DNA of 64,000 nucleotides from Solirubrobacter sp963798325. GTDB lineage: Bacteria; Actinomycetota; Thermoleophilia; Solirubrobacterales; Solirubrobacteraceae. Positions 41,498 through 49,581 of this stretch are shown here, one piece after another. The position numbers and the translations under genes are program-made. Positions within the stretch are counted from its first letter, which is position 1. Every line of letters starts with the position of its first letter. The notes beneath the pieces were generated by a model. That model searched no databases, was not told the origin of the DNA, and worked only from the letters and a program-made list of their open reading frames with translations. The DNA lies in the NCBI GenBank assembly GCA_963798325.1, contig CAWCSS010000001.1, positions 930,001 through 994,000 of the forward strand. Direction: 5' to 3'.

Positions 41498-42769
41498 GTG
41501 ACGGCGCTCCCCGCAGGACCCTCGCAGTCGGCGGCGTGGCAGACGGCCCGCTGGCTTGCCCGGCCGATCCGCTTCCTCGAGGACAACCGACGGTCGTTCG
41601 GGGACGCGTTCAGCGTGATGTTCCAGGGGTTCAGGACGCCGCTGGTGATCGTCTCGCACCCCGACGTGATCCGCGCGCTCTACGGCGAGCGCGGCCACCA
41701 CATGCCGCCCGGGCGCCAGGTGACGCTCAAGCCATTGGTCGGCGCGCGCTCGCTGCTCCTGCTCGAGGGCCGCGAGCACCTTGAGCGGCGCAAGGTGATG
41801 CTGCCCCCGTTCCGCGGCGACCGGATGCGCTCCTACGAGGCGGTCATGCGCGAGGCGGCCGAGCGGGAGCTCTCGAAATGGCCGCAGGGCAAGCCGTTCG
41901 CCGTGCACCCGAGCATGCAGACGATCACGCTCGACGTGATCCTGCGCGCGGTCTTCGGCGTCTCGGACCCGCAGCGCCGTGCCCGGCTGCACCAGCTGCT
42001 CGGCGGACTGCTGGCCACCACGACCTCCGCGTCGCTGCAGATCCAGGTGCTGTTCGGCCGCACGCAGCCGCTCGAGCGCCTGCAGGAGACGGCCCGCGAC
42101 ATCGACTCGCTCCTGCTCCAGGAGGTCGCCGAGCGCCGCCGCAATCCGGGCGAGGACATCTGCTCACTGCTCGTCCAGGCGCGCTTCGAGGACGGCACCG
42201 GGATGGAGGACGTCGAGATCCGCGACCAGCTGATGACGCTGCTGGTCGCCGGGCACGAGACGACGGCCACGGGCCTGGCGTGGACGTTGGACCTGCTCAC
42301 CCGCCACCCGCAGGCGCTTGAGCGCGCGCGGACCGACGGCGAGACCTACCTGCGCGCGGTCGTCGCCGAGTCCCTGCGCCTGCGCCCGGTCGTCCCGCTG
42401 GCGGGCCGCCGGCTCGCCGTCGACCTCGAGGTCGACGGACTCACGCTCCCCGCCGGGACGGACGTCACGCCGTCGATGTGGCTCGCCCACACCCGCCCGG
42501 ATGCGTATCCCGAGCCGTACGCGTTCAAGCCCGAGCGGTTCCTCGGCACTCCGCCGTCGACCTACACGTGGATCCCGTTCGGCGGCGGCGTGCGGCGCTG
42601 CATCGGCGCGCCGTTCGCGGAGCTCGAGATGCGGGTCGTGCTCGAAGAGGTGCTCGACCGCTACGCCATCCGCGCCGCCGGGCGCCGCCCCGAGGGGATC
42701 GCGCGACGCAACGTCACGTTCTCCCCTCGGCACGGCACGCGGATCGTCGCGACCGCCCGGCGACCGTGA
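41498..42769 (+). CDS. Cytochrome P450
   Basis: A protein of 423 aa from a GTG at 41498 (VTALPAGPSQSAAWQTARWL); the long in-frame upstream extension has no family match. P450 motifs are present: I-helix VAGHETTATGLAW, K-helix ESLRLRP (ExxR) and the heme loop FGGGVRRCIGAPFAELEM with axial Cys368. It is a soluble bacterial type with no membrane anchor. Bacterial CYPs of this layout hydroxylate terpenes, fatty acids or polyketides. No ferredoxin or reductase is nearby. Whether it works with the type III polyketide synthase is open. Confidence 0.93.
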   Translation: MTALPAGPSQSAAWQTARWLARPIRFLEDNRRSFGDAFSVMFQGFRTPLVIVSHPDVIRALYGERGHHMPPGRQVTLKPLVGARSLLLLEGREHLERRKVMLPPFRGDRMRSYEAVMREAAERELSKWPQGKPFAVHPSMQTITLDVILRAVFGVSDPQRRARLHQLLGGLLATTTSASLQIQVLFGRTQPLERLQETARDIDSLLLQEVAERRRNPGEDICSLLVQARFEDGTGMEDVEIRDQLMTLLVAGHETTATGLAWTLDLLTRHPQALERARTDGETYLRAVVAESLRLRPVVPLAGRRLAVDLEVDGLTLPAGTDVTPSMWLAHTRPDAYPEPYAFKPERFLGTPPSTYTWIPFGGGVRRCIGAPFAELEMRVVLEEVLDRYAIRAAGRRPEGIARRNVTFSPRHGTRIVATARRP

Positions 42770-42929
42770 CCGGCCTCGTACCGGTGGCGAGGTCCGCGTT
42801 GACCACGCGGTAGGTGCCGCCCGCGCGGGCGATCGCCGACGGCCCGTGGCCTCACGGCGAGGGGACACGCGCCATGCCGCGTGCGCCTCGGAGGAATCGC
42901 GTGTCAGCGCGCGAACATTTCCGCCGTTG

Positions 42930-43760
42930 GTGCGCTCTTTCCTGCTGGCCCTCGCCGTCCTGTTGGCGGCCCCCGTCGCAGCCTCCGCGGCAAGCGCCCG
43001 AGTGGCCGCTTTGCAAGTCGCGCTGCGGTCTCACGCCGTGTACGCGGGGTCCGTCGACGGCCTCTCCGGCCCCGCCACGACGACTGCCATCCGCCGCTTC
43101 CAGGCGGCCAAGGGACTGACCGCGGACGGCCTGGTCGGACCGCGGACCCGTCGCGCACTTGGCGCACTCGGACGCCATCCGATCGGATCGCGGCCCTTGC
43201 GGCTCGGCCAGAGCGGCTGGGACGTCGCCGCACTGCAGTTCGCGCTGGAGACCCACGGCTTCCCGCTCGGCTCGGTCGACGGCGGCTTCGGCTCCCACAC
43301 CAAGGCCGCCGTCATGCGTCTGCAGGCCTTCGCCGGCCTGCGCGCCGACGGCGTGGCCGGCCCGGCGACCATGCGCGCCCTGTCCGGCCCGCCCGTGACG
43401 GCGCCCGTGTTGCGCAGGCCGATCAACGCCCCGATCGGCGACCCCTACGGACCTCGCGGTAGCAGCTTCCACGCGGGCATCGACTTCCCCGCCGCCACCG
43501 GGACCCTGATCACCGCCGCCGCCCCCGGGCGCGTCACCTTCGCCGGCTACGACGACGGCTGGGGCCTGACGATCGTCCTCGACCACGGCGGCTACAGGAC
43601 CCGCTACGCGCACCTCTCCCGAACGCTCATCGGCGTCGGCGCCACCGTCGGCGCCGGCGCCGCGATCGGCCGCGTCGGCGCCACCGGCCACGCCACCGGC
43701 CCGCACCTGCACTTCGAGGTCACCGTCCGCGGAGCCAACGCAGCCCCACGCTTCACCTAA
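42930..43760 (+). CDS. Secreted protein with two peptidoglycan-binding domains and an M23 peptidase
   Basis: The GTG at 42930 gives a clean Sec signal of about 22 residues (VRSFLLALAVLLAAPVAASA), so it is preferred to upstream frames; mature product about 250 aa. Two PG_binding_1 repeats (VAALQVALRSHAVYAGSVDG, VAALQFALETHGFPLGSVDG, each ending in GPxTxRAL) are followed by an M23/LytM domain. Its zinc ligands lie in FHAGIDFPAA and GPHLHFEV. It would cleave peptide bridges in peptidoglycan, for remodelling or germination-like functions. A hairpin starts seven bases after the stop. Confidence 0.9.
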   Translation: MRSFLLALAVLLAAPVAASAASARVAALQVALRSHAVYAGSVDGLSGPATTTAIRRFQAAKGLTADGLVGPRTRRALGALGRHPIGSRPLRLGQSGWDVAALQFALETHGFPLGSVDGGFGSHTKAAVMRLQAFAGLRADGVAGPATMRALSGPPVTAPVLRRPINAPIGDPYGPRGSSFHAGIDFPAATGTLITAAAPGRVTFAGYDDGWGLTIVLDHGGYRTRYAHLSRTLIGVGATVGAGAAIGRVGATGHATGPHLHFEVTVRGANAAPRFT

Positions 43761-43767
43761 CGCCCAC

Positions 43768-43790
43768 CTAAAGGGGACTGTCCCCTTTAG
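43768..43790. terminator. Hairpin, first member of a REP-like pair
   Basis: CTAAAGGGGA / TCCCCTTTAG, a 10-bp perfect stem with loop CTG, right after the M23 gene. A near copy is at 43838-43859. It can serve as a bidirectional terminator. Confidence 0.75.
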
Positions 43791-43837
43791 CTGAGCTTTA
43801 GGATGATTTGGCTCTGGGCCTCGGGTCGGCGCCAAAC

Positions 43838-43859
43838 CTAAAGGGGCCTGGCCCCTTTA
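43838..43859. repeat. Hairpin, second member of a REP-like pair
   Basis: TAAAGGGGC / GCCCCTTTA (43839-43847 with 43851-43859), nine base pairs, loop CTG. Same architecture as the hairpin 70 bases to the left, with the bases next to the loop changed together (A-T to C-G). The left end contains the stop codon of the minus-strand membrane protein, so its last seven residues are encoded by the hairpin. Confidence 0.75.
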
Positions 43860-44335
43860 TATTCGGAGGCGGGGATGAGGCGGGGTTCGGGGCGGGTGTC
43901 GGTGATGGCCTTGAAGCGCGTCTCGAGCACGGTGAGGTCGAGGACGATCAGGCGCTCGTAGCGGCGCTCGACGCCGGCGATCAGGATCGGGTAGGCGATC
44001 GCGCCGGCCAGGGCGAGCAGCAGGGACGGGACGAACATCAGGACGAGCAGGGCGCCGCCGATCGGGGCGGTGGCCCAGATGCCCGCGCGATCGCCGCGCC
44101 AGATGAACGGGACGCCGCGGTTGGCGTCCTCGAGCAGGCGCCAGCGGCCGTTGAAGGCGAACACCCACGGGACGCCCGCGATGGCGATGACGATGCCCGT
44201 GAAGAGCACTCGTTGGTCGGCGCCCGCGACCATGGCGAAGAACACCGCCGCGCCCAGGATTCCGTAGGCGAACGCCAGCAGGACGCGGCGTTCGACGGTC
44301 TGGCGGACGGGATTGAGCGTGCGGAGATTGAGCAT
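43838..44335 (-). CDS. Integral membrane protein of unknown function
   Basis: A protein of 165 aa from the ATG at 44335 (MLNLRTLNPVRQTVERRVLL). Four hydrophobic segments can be seen (about residues 18-35, 45-62, 90-105, 106-122), followed by a cytoplasmic tail VLETRFKAITDTRPEPRLIP. No domain recognised. The end EYKGARPL is encoded inside a repeat-type hairpin, so the original C-terminus may have been different. It is isolated between the M23 gene and the TetR remnant. Confidence 0.65.
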   Translation of the reverse strand: MLNLRTLNPVRQTVERRVLLAFAYGILGAAVFFAMVAGADQRVLFTGIVIAIAGVPWVFAFNGRWRLLEDANRGVPFIWRGDRAGIWATAPIGGALLVLMFVPSLLLALAGAIAYPILIAGVERRYERLIVLDLTVLETRFKAITDTRPEPRLIPASEYKGARPL

Positions 44336-44396
44336 GATCCGCTTGCGAGGTTCGTCACAAGCGGCGCCCGTCCTCCCCCTGCAAGTCGCGAGTCGG

Positions 44397-44941
44397 TCAG
44401 TCGGTGCCGCGCAGGTAGTCGACGACGAGGTCGCCGAGCATCCGGCGATAGCGCTCGCGCAGCCCGCCGGACATCAGGTCGCGGTCGAAGATCGTGCCGA
44501 ACGTGTGCTGGTTGGCCACGCGGAAGACGCAGAAGGCGCTGATGACCATGTGCACGTCGACGGCGTCGACGTCGCGCGTGAAGGCGCCCTCGGCGCGGCC
44601 GCGGGCGAGGATCCGGCCGAGGATGTCCAGCGCGGGCGTGCGCATCTCCGCCAAGGCGCGCGACCCCGCGAGGTGCTCGGCGCGGTGGATGTTCTCGATC
44701 ATCACCAGCCGGATGAAGTCCGGATCTCCCCGTAGGCGCGCTCCAGGACCGCCGTGTAGAGCCCCGCCTTGCTCTCGAAGTAGTAGTAGAGCATCCGCTT
44801 GGTGGTGCGGGTGCGCTCGGCGATGACGTCGACCCGCGCCCCCGAGTAGCCGTGTTCGGCGAACTCACTCGTGGCCACCGCGAGGATGTCCGCTTTGGTG
44901 CGCTCGGCGTCGCGCTGGCGTTCGGGGGCGGCGCTGATGTA
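44397..44941 (-). pseudogene. TetR-family regulator, disrupted (internal deletion and missing start)
   Basis: The N-terminal HTH is intact in sequence (AERTKADILAVATSEFAEHG, TRTTKRMLYYYFESKAGLYT). After ERAYGEI near 44722 the frame breaks. The C-terminal domain resumes one frame over as DFIRLVMIENIHRAEHLAGS and continues to the stop at 44397. Normal TetR proteins have roughly 25-30 residues between those blocks, so a deletion of several dozen bases plus frameshift fits best. No ATG/GTG/TTG precedes the first codons before an upstream stop. Direct CCGGAT copies flank the junction. Confidence 0.7.
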
Positions 44942-44945
44942 CCGG

Positions 44946-45044
44946 TTATACCCCCGCGATCAAGGCGGTGATGTCCGGCGTGCCGCGGCCGGTCGTGCCG
45001 TCCCACCCCGGCGCGGCCGGTGCGGGAGCGATGTCGTGGACGCG
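44946..45044 (-). pseudogene. Remnant of a secreted peptidase C-terminus (S53/S8-like)
   Basis: 32 codons ending at a TAA (44946-44948) read VHDIAPAPAAPGWDGTTGRG and TPDITALIAG, the pattern seen at the calcium-binding C-terminal end of sedolisin-type proteases. Nothing upstream continues the family. The downstream edge abuts the startless TetR fragment. Evidence is short and the family call is tentative. Confidence 0.35.
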
Positions 45045-45091
45045 GCCGGCCCGTGCGTGGACGGCGACCCGGTCACGCGAAGTGCGCAAGG

Positions 45092-45826
45092 TCACGCGAG
45101 GAAGCGCTGAACGTTCGCGCGGAAGCCGTCGCTGCCGTAGGCGAGCCGGATCAGATCGTCGCCCTCGGGCACGACGCGGGCGCGGCGCAGCGCCTCCTTG
45201 GTCACCCACAGTGTCGTCGGCGAATGGTCGGCGAGCACCGCGCACAGCCGCAGCAGCGCGTCGTCGGCCTCGTCGGGCTCGACGATCGCGCTGGCGAACC
45301 CGATCGCTAGCGCCTCCTCGGCCTCGATCCGGCGCGCGGTGAAGATGATGTCCTTCAGCCGCGACGCGCCGAGCGCCTGCGAGAGCCGGACGTAGTTGGC
45401 CATCGAGAGGCAGTTGCCGACGGTCCGCGCGATCGGCATGCCGAACGTCGCGTTGGACGTGATGACGCGCAGGTCGCACGCGGCGGCGATCGCCAGCCCG
45501 GCGCCCATCGCGGCGCCTTCGACGAAGGCGACGGTCGGCTTGCGCACGGCCTCCAGGCGATCCAGCACCGCATCGACGCGACGCTCGTACTCGACACCGT
45601 CCTCCGGCGTGACGAAGCGGGTGAACTCGTTGATGTCCGTGCCGGCGATGAACGCCTTGCCGCCCGCGCCGGAGATCACCAGCGACTGGATCTGATCGTC
45701 GGCGTCGACACGCTCGAAGCCATGGACCAGCGCCTCGTACATCCCGAACGTCATCGCGTTGCGCGCCTCGGGGCGGTCGACCGTGATCCACGCCGTCGAG
45801 CCCTCGACTTCGAAGCGGACGCTCAT
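45092..45826 (-). CDS. Enoyl-CoA hydratase/isomerase-family protein
   Basis: A protein of 244 aa, start overlapping the CoA-transferase stop by four bases. Crotonase-fold motifs: ITVDRPEARNAMTFGMYEAL, the first oxyanion-hole segment GGKAFIAGTDINEF and the second EGAAMGAGLAIAAACDLRVI. The usual first catalytic Glu (CAG[G/A]E-type) is not evident in FVEGAAMGAGL, and the second Glu position is replaced in FGMPIARTVGNCLS. It may be an isomerase or another crotonase rather than a simple hydratase. Last gene of a three-gene operon. Confidence 0.86.
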   Translation of the reverse strand: MSVRFEVEGSTAWITVDRPEARNAMTFGMYEALVHGFERVDADDQIQSLVISGAGGKAFIAGTDINEFTRFVTPEDGVEYERRVDAVLDRLEAVRKPTVAFVEGAAMGAGLAIAAACDLRVITSNATFGMPIARTVGNCLSMANYVRLSQALGASRLKDIIFTARRIEAEEALAIGFASAIVEPDEADDALLRLCAVLADHSPTTLWVTKEALRRARVVPEGDDLIRLAYGSDGFRANVQRFLA

Positions 45827-46935
45827 AGCTCCGCCAGGATCTCGTCGGTGTGCTGGCCGAGCAGCGGCGCCGGGCGGCGGATCGAGCCGGGGGTGGCGCT
45901 GAGCTTGACCGGGATGCCGAGCCCGTAGACCGTGCCCGCTTCGGGATGCTCCATCTCGACCACCATCTCACGCGCCTTGGTGTGCGGGTCGGCGACGACC
46001 TGCGCGTAGTCGTGGATCGGGCCGGCGGGCACGCCCGCCTCGAGGAACGCCTCGACCCACTCGTCGGTCGTGCGCTCGGCGAGCGCCGCCTCGAGCGACG
46101 AGACCAGCTCGGGGCGCCGTGCCATCCGGTCGGCGTTGGTCGGGAACGCGTCGACCAGCTCGGGCCGGCCGATCACCGCGCACAGCCGCTCCCACAGCTT
46201 CGGGTTGTTGCCGCCGACGTTCACGTACCCGTCGCGCGTGCGCAGCGCCTGATACGGCGCGGTGAGCCGGTGCGCGGACCCGAGCGGCCGCGGCGCGTCG
46301 CCCGTCGACCACAGCTCGGCCGTCTCCCAGATCGACAGCGCCAGCGCACCCTCCCACAGGGAGGTGTCGATCCGCTGGCCCTCCCCCGTCCGGTCGCGGG
46401 CACGCAGCGCGCTGAGGATCCCGACGGCGCAGAACAGCCCGGCGGAGAGATCGCCGACGGGAACGCCGCACTTGACCGGGTTGCCGTCCGGCTCGCCGGT
46501 GACGCTCATGACGCCGGACGCGCCCTGCGCGATCAGGTCATAGCCCGGCCGCTGCGCGTACGGGCCCGTCTGCCCGAAGCCGGAGATCGACGCGTAGACC
46601 AGCCGCGGATTGAGCGCCCGCAGCTCCTCCCACCCCGCGCCGAGCCGGTCGGCGACACCCGGCCGGTAGTTCTCGGTCAGGACGTCCGCGGTCTCCACCA
46701 GCCGGTGCAGCACCGCCACGTCCTCCGGCGCCTTCAGGTTCAACGTGATCGAGCGCTTGTTGCGGTTGACCGCGCGGAACGCCGCCTCGCCCATCGAGCG
46801 CCGCGTCTGATCGCCCACCTCGGGCGGCTCGACCTTGATCACGTCGGCGCCCATGTCGGCCAGCACCTGACCGCAGAACGGCCCCGCCATCACCTGGCAG
46901 AGCTCGATCACGCGCAGGCCGTCGAGCGCGCTCAC
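45823..46935 (-). CDS. Class III CoA-transferase (CaiB/BaiF family)
   Basis: A protein of 370 aa from the GTG at 46935 (VSALDGLRVIELCQVMAGPF), overlapping the aminotransferase stop. Family motifs are GADVIKVEPPEVGDQTRR, RNKRSITLNLKAPED, VLTENYRPGVADRLGAGWEE and QRPGYDLIAQGASGVMSVTG. The catalytic Asp is in the conserved GVPVGDLSAGLFCA segment. It moves CoA between carboxylic acids. With the neighbouring hydratase it would activate and then process a carboxylate derived from an amino acid or glyoxylate. Confidence 0.92.
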   Translation of the reverse strand: MSALDGLRVIELCQVMAGPFCGQVLADMGADVIKVEPPEVGDQTRRSMGEAAFRAVNRNKRSITLNLKAPEDVAVLHRLVETADVLTENYRPGVADRLGAGWEELRALNPRLVYASISGFGQTGPYAQRPGYDLIAQGASGVMSVTGEPDGNPVKCGVPVGDLSAGLFCAVGILSALRARDRTGEGQRIDTSLWEGALALSIWETAELWSTGDAPRPLGSAHRLTAPYQALRTRDGYVNVGGNNPKLWERLCAVIGRPELVDAFPTNADRMARRPELVSSLEAALAERTTDEWVEAFLEAGVPAGPIHDYAQVVADPHTKAREMVVEMEHPEAGTVYGLGIPVKLSATPGSIRRPAPLLGQHTDEILAEL

Positions 46936-48050
46936 GTCTGCAGCAGCTCCAGCGCGGCCGCCACCCCGTCGCCGACGTCGTGCCCGGCCGCGTGCAGCCC
47001 CATCTGCACGCCGCACAGCGTGCCCGCGAGCATCAGGTCGTTGAAGTCGCCGAGGTGGCCGATCCGGAAGACACGATCGGCCAGCCGGCCGAGCCCCGCG
47101 CCGAGCGACATGTCGAAGCGCTCGAGGATCACCGTGCGCACCGCGTCGGAGCCGTCGAGCATGACCGCGGTCAGCGAGGACGAGTGGTCCTCGACGGCGA
47201 GTACCTCAAGGCCCCAGCCCGCGACCGCCGCGCGGGTCGCGGCGGCGTGCCGGTCATGGCGCGCGAAGACGTTCTCCAACCCCTCTTCGCGAAGCATCGC
47301 CAGCGCCTCGCGCAGCCCGTACAAGAGGTTGGTGGCGCTCGTGTAGGGCCAGAAGCCGGTCTCGTTGGCGGCGATGATCGGATCCCAGTCCCAGTAGGAG
47401 CGTGGGAGCGAGCCGCGCGTGGCCAGTGCCTTCTCCGAGACGGCGTTGAACGACAGTCCCGCCGGGAGCATCAGGCCCTTCTGCGAGCCGCCGACGGTCA
47501 CGTCCACGCCCCACTCCTCGTGGCGGTAGTCGATCGAGCCGAGCGACGAGATCGTGTCGACGAGCAGCAACGCGGGATGGTCGCCGAGCGCCGCGCGCAC
47601 GTCGGCGATCCGCGACGTCACGCCGGTCGAGGTCTCGTTGTGCACGACCATCACGGCGCGCACGTCGTCGGTCAGCGCATCGGCGATGCGTTCCGGCGAG
47701 GCGCCGTGGCGCCAGTCGTCCTGCAGCCACACGACATCGAGCCCGAGCTTCGTCGCCATCGCCCGCCACAGCGTCGCGAAGTGGCCGGTCTCGTAGGCGA
47801 TCACCTTGTCGCCCGGCGAGAGCGTGTTGACCAGCGCCGCCTCCCACGCGCCGGTGCCGGAGGCCGGGTACACGACCACCGGCCCGCTCGTCTTGAAGAC
47901 ACCGCGCAGGCCCTCGAGCACTTCGAGCCCGAGGGCGGCGAAATCCGGCCCGCGATGGTCGATCGTCGGCGCGTCGATCGCCCGGAGAACGCGGTCCGGG
48001 ACGTTGGTTGGTCCAGGTATCTGGAGAAAGTGGCGCCCGCTGCGATGCAC
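46932..48050 (-). CDS. Class V PLP aminotransferase (serine/alanine-glyoxylate type)
   Basis: A protein of 372 aa from a GTG at 48050 (VHRSGRHFLQIPGPTNVPDR). Longer frames upstream are antisense to the aldehyde dehydrogenase. PLP-binding residues are in VVYPASGTGAWEAALV, LLLVDTISSLGSID (Asp) and GGSQKGLMLPAGLSF (Schiff-base Lys). The DWDPIIAANETGFWPYTSAT region resembles serine-glyoxylate and alanine-glyoxylate aminotransferases. It would convert glyoxylate to glycine using serine or alanine. First gene of the operon, 18 bases from the divergent dehydrogenase. Confidence 0.9.
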   Translation of the reverse strand: MHRSGRHFLQIPGPTNVPDRVLRAIDAPTIDHRGPDFAALGLEVLEGLRGVFKTSGPVVVYPASGTGAWEAALVNTLSPGDKVIAYETGHFATLWRAMATKLGLDVVWLQDDWRHGASPERIADALTDDVRAVMVVHNETSTGVTSRIADVRAALGDHPALLLVDTISSLGSIDYRHEEWGVDVTVGGSQKGLMLPAGLSFNAVSEKALATRGSLPRSYWDWDPIIAANETGFWPYTSATNLLYGLREALAMLREEGLENVFARHDRHAAATRAAVAGWGLEVLAVEDHSSSLTAVMLDGSDAVRTVILERFDMSLGAGLGRLADRVFRIGHLGDFNDLMLAGTLCGVQMGLHAAGHDVGDGVAAALELLQT

Positions 48051-48052
48051 CT

Positions 48053-48064
48053 CTAGGTTCCTAG
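48053..48064. promoter_or_regulatory. Palindrome CTAGG-TT-CCTAG in an 18-base divergent gap
   Basis: A perfect inverted repeat fills most of the space between the aminotransferase GTG (48050) and the dehydrogenase ATG (48069). One bound protein here would block both genes. Promoters must lie within or upstream of the coding starts. Confidence 0.45.
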
Positions 48065-48068
48065 CACG

Positions 48069-49538
48069 ATGGCCATCACCGAATACGAGCTGTATGTCGC
48101 CGGAGGCAGCTTCCCGCCGGCCAACGGTCGCTTCTACGACACCGTCGATCCCTACACGGGCGAGCCGTGGGCACGCGTCCCGGATGCGGGCGAGGAGGAC
48201 GTCGACCGCGCGGTCGGCGCCGCGCGCGCGGCGTTCGAGGGCGAGTGGGGCGCGCTGACGGGCTTCGAGCGCTCGCGCCTGATGCACCGCCTCGCCGACC
48301 TGCTCGAGCGCGACGCCGACCGCCTCGCCGAGCTCGAGTCGCGCGACAGCGGCAAGCTGCTGCGCGAGTTCTCCGGCCAGATGCGGCTGCTGCCGTCGTG
48401 GTATCGCTACTTCGCCGGCTGGGCCGACAAGCTCGCCGGCGAGAGCATCCCCTCCGACAAGCCGAACTTCGTCACCTTCACGCAGCGCGTCCCGGTCGGC
48501 GTGGTGGCCGCGGTGGTGCCGTGGAACTCGCCGCTGCTGCTGCTCACCTGGAAGCTCGCCCCCGCCCTGGCCACGGGCTGCACGATGGTCGTCAAGCCGT
48601 CCGACCACACGCCGGTGACCGCGCTGGAGCTGGCCAAGCTGGTCACCGAGGCGGGCATCCCGGACGGCGTGTTCAACGTCGTGACCGGCAACGGCCCGGC
48701 CATCGGGCGCGCGCTGGTGCGCCACCCCGGCGTCGACAAGGTCGCCTTCACCGGCTCGACGAAGACGGGCATCGACGTCGCCGAGGGCGCCACGTCGCAC
48801 CTCGCGCGGGTGACGCTGGAGCTCGGCGGCAAGTCGGCGCAGATCGTCTTCGCAGATGCGGATCTCGAAGCCGCCGCCAACGGCGTGATCGCGGGCGTGT
48901 TCGCCGCCACCGGCCAGACCTGCATGGCCGGCTCGCGGCTGATCGTCCACGCGGACGTCCACGACGAACTGGTCGAGCGCGTGTCGGCGCGGGCGCGCGA
49001 GATCGTCCTCGGCAACCCGCTCGAAGAAGCCACCGAGATGGGTCCGCTGGCCAACGCGCAGCAGTTCGCCAAGGTCACCGACATCCTCGAGCGGGCGCTC
49101 GCCCAGGGCGCGACCGCGGCCTGCGGCGGTGGACCCTCGGACCTCGGCGGCTACTTCGTGGAGCCCACGCTGCTCACCAACGTCACCCGCGACTCCCCCG
49201 CCGTGCGCGAGGAGATCTTCGGCCCGGTCGTGGCCGCGATGACCTTCACCGACGAGGACGAAGCCGTGCGCCTGGCCAACGACACCGAGTACGGGCTCGC
49301 CGGGTCGGTGTGGACGATCGACATCCGCCGGGCGATGCGCGTCGCCCAGCGCCTGCGGGCCGGAACGGTGTGGATCAACGCCTACCGCGTCGTCGGCCCC
49401 AATGTGCCCTTCGGCGGCTTCGGCGCCAGCGGGATCGGGCGCGAGAACGGCTACGACGTCCTGCGCGAGTACACCGAGACACGCTCGATCTGGATCGAGA
49501 CCTCCGGCGCGACGCGGGATCCGTTCACGCTCGGCTGA
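48069..49538 (+). CDS. NAD(P)-dependent aldehyde dehydrogenase
   Basis: A protein of 489 aa from the ATG at 48069. Family motifs are VAAVVPWNSPLLLLTWKLAP, KPSDHTPVTALELAK and VAFTGSTKTGIDVAEGA. The general base is Glu251 (TLELGGKSAQ) and the catalytic Cys is Cys285 (GQTCMAGSRL); spacing is normal. EEIFGPVVAAMTF and PFGGFGASGIGRENG complete the fold. It would oxidise an aldehyde to the acid. Divergent arrangement with the aminotransferase/CoA-transferase operon suggests shared control and perhaps one pathway, with the acid then activated by the CoA-transferase. Confidence 0.94.
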   Translation: MAITEYELYVAGGSFPPANGRFYDTVDPYTGEPWARVPDAGEEDVDRAVGAARAAFEGEWGALTGFERSRLMHRLADLLERDADRLAELESRDSGKLLREFSGQMRLLPSWYRYFAGWADKLAGESIPSDKPNFVTFTQRVPVGVVAAVVPWNSPLLLLTWKLAPALATGCTMVVKPSDHTPVTALELAKLVTEAGIPDGVFNVVTGNGPAIGRALVRHPGVDKVAFTGSTKTGIDVAEGATSHLARVTLELGGKSAQIVFADADLEAAANGVIAGVFAATGQTCMAGSRLIVHADVHDELVERVSARAREIVLGNPLEEATEMGPLANAQQFAKVTDILERALAQGATAACGGGPSDLGGYFVEPTLLTNVTRDSPAVREEIFGPVVAAMTFTDEDEAVRLANDTEYGLAGSVWTIDIRRAMRVAQRLRAGTVWINAYRVVGPNVPFGGFGASGIGRENGYDVLREYTETRSIWIETSGATRDPFTLG

Positions 49539-49581
49539 ACCGCTTGCATGAGTACGTCGTGACCGTTTAGGGTCGCCTCAC

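Noticed and set aside
41173..41586. Minus-strand frame with a hydrophobic stretch (AIPFALVPALTLTAG)
   Set aside because: No basic start region with a start codon at the right place, no ribosome site and it overlaps the P450 start.
42770..42929. c-di-AMP (ydaO-type) riboswitch before the M23 gene
   Set aside because: Cell-wall hydrolase genes often have one and GGGGACAC is present, but the length is short and the remaining conserved blocks cannot be found.
48051..48962. N-terminal extension of the aminotransferase to 48962
   Set aside because: It lies antisense to the aldehyde dehydrogenase and lacks family similarity; GTG at 48050 precedes the conserved IPGPTNVP segment.
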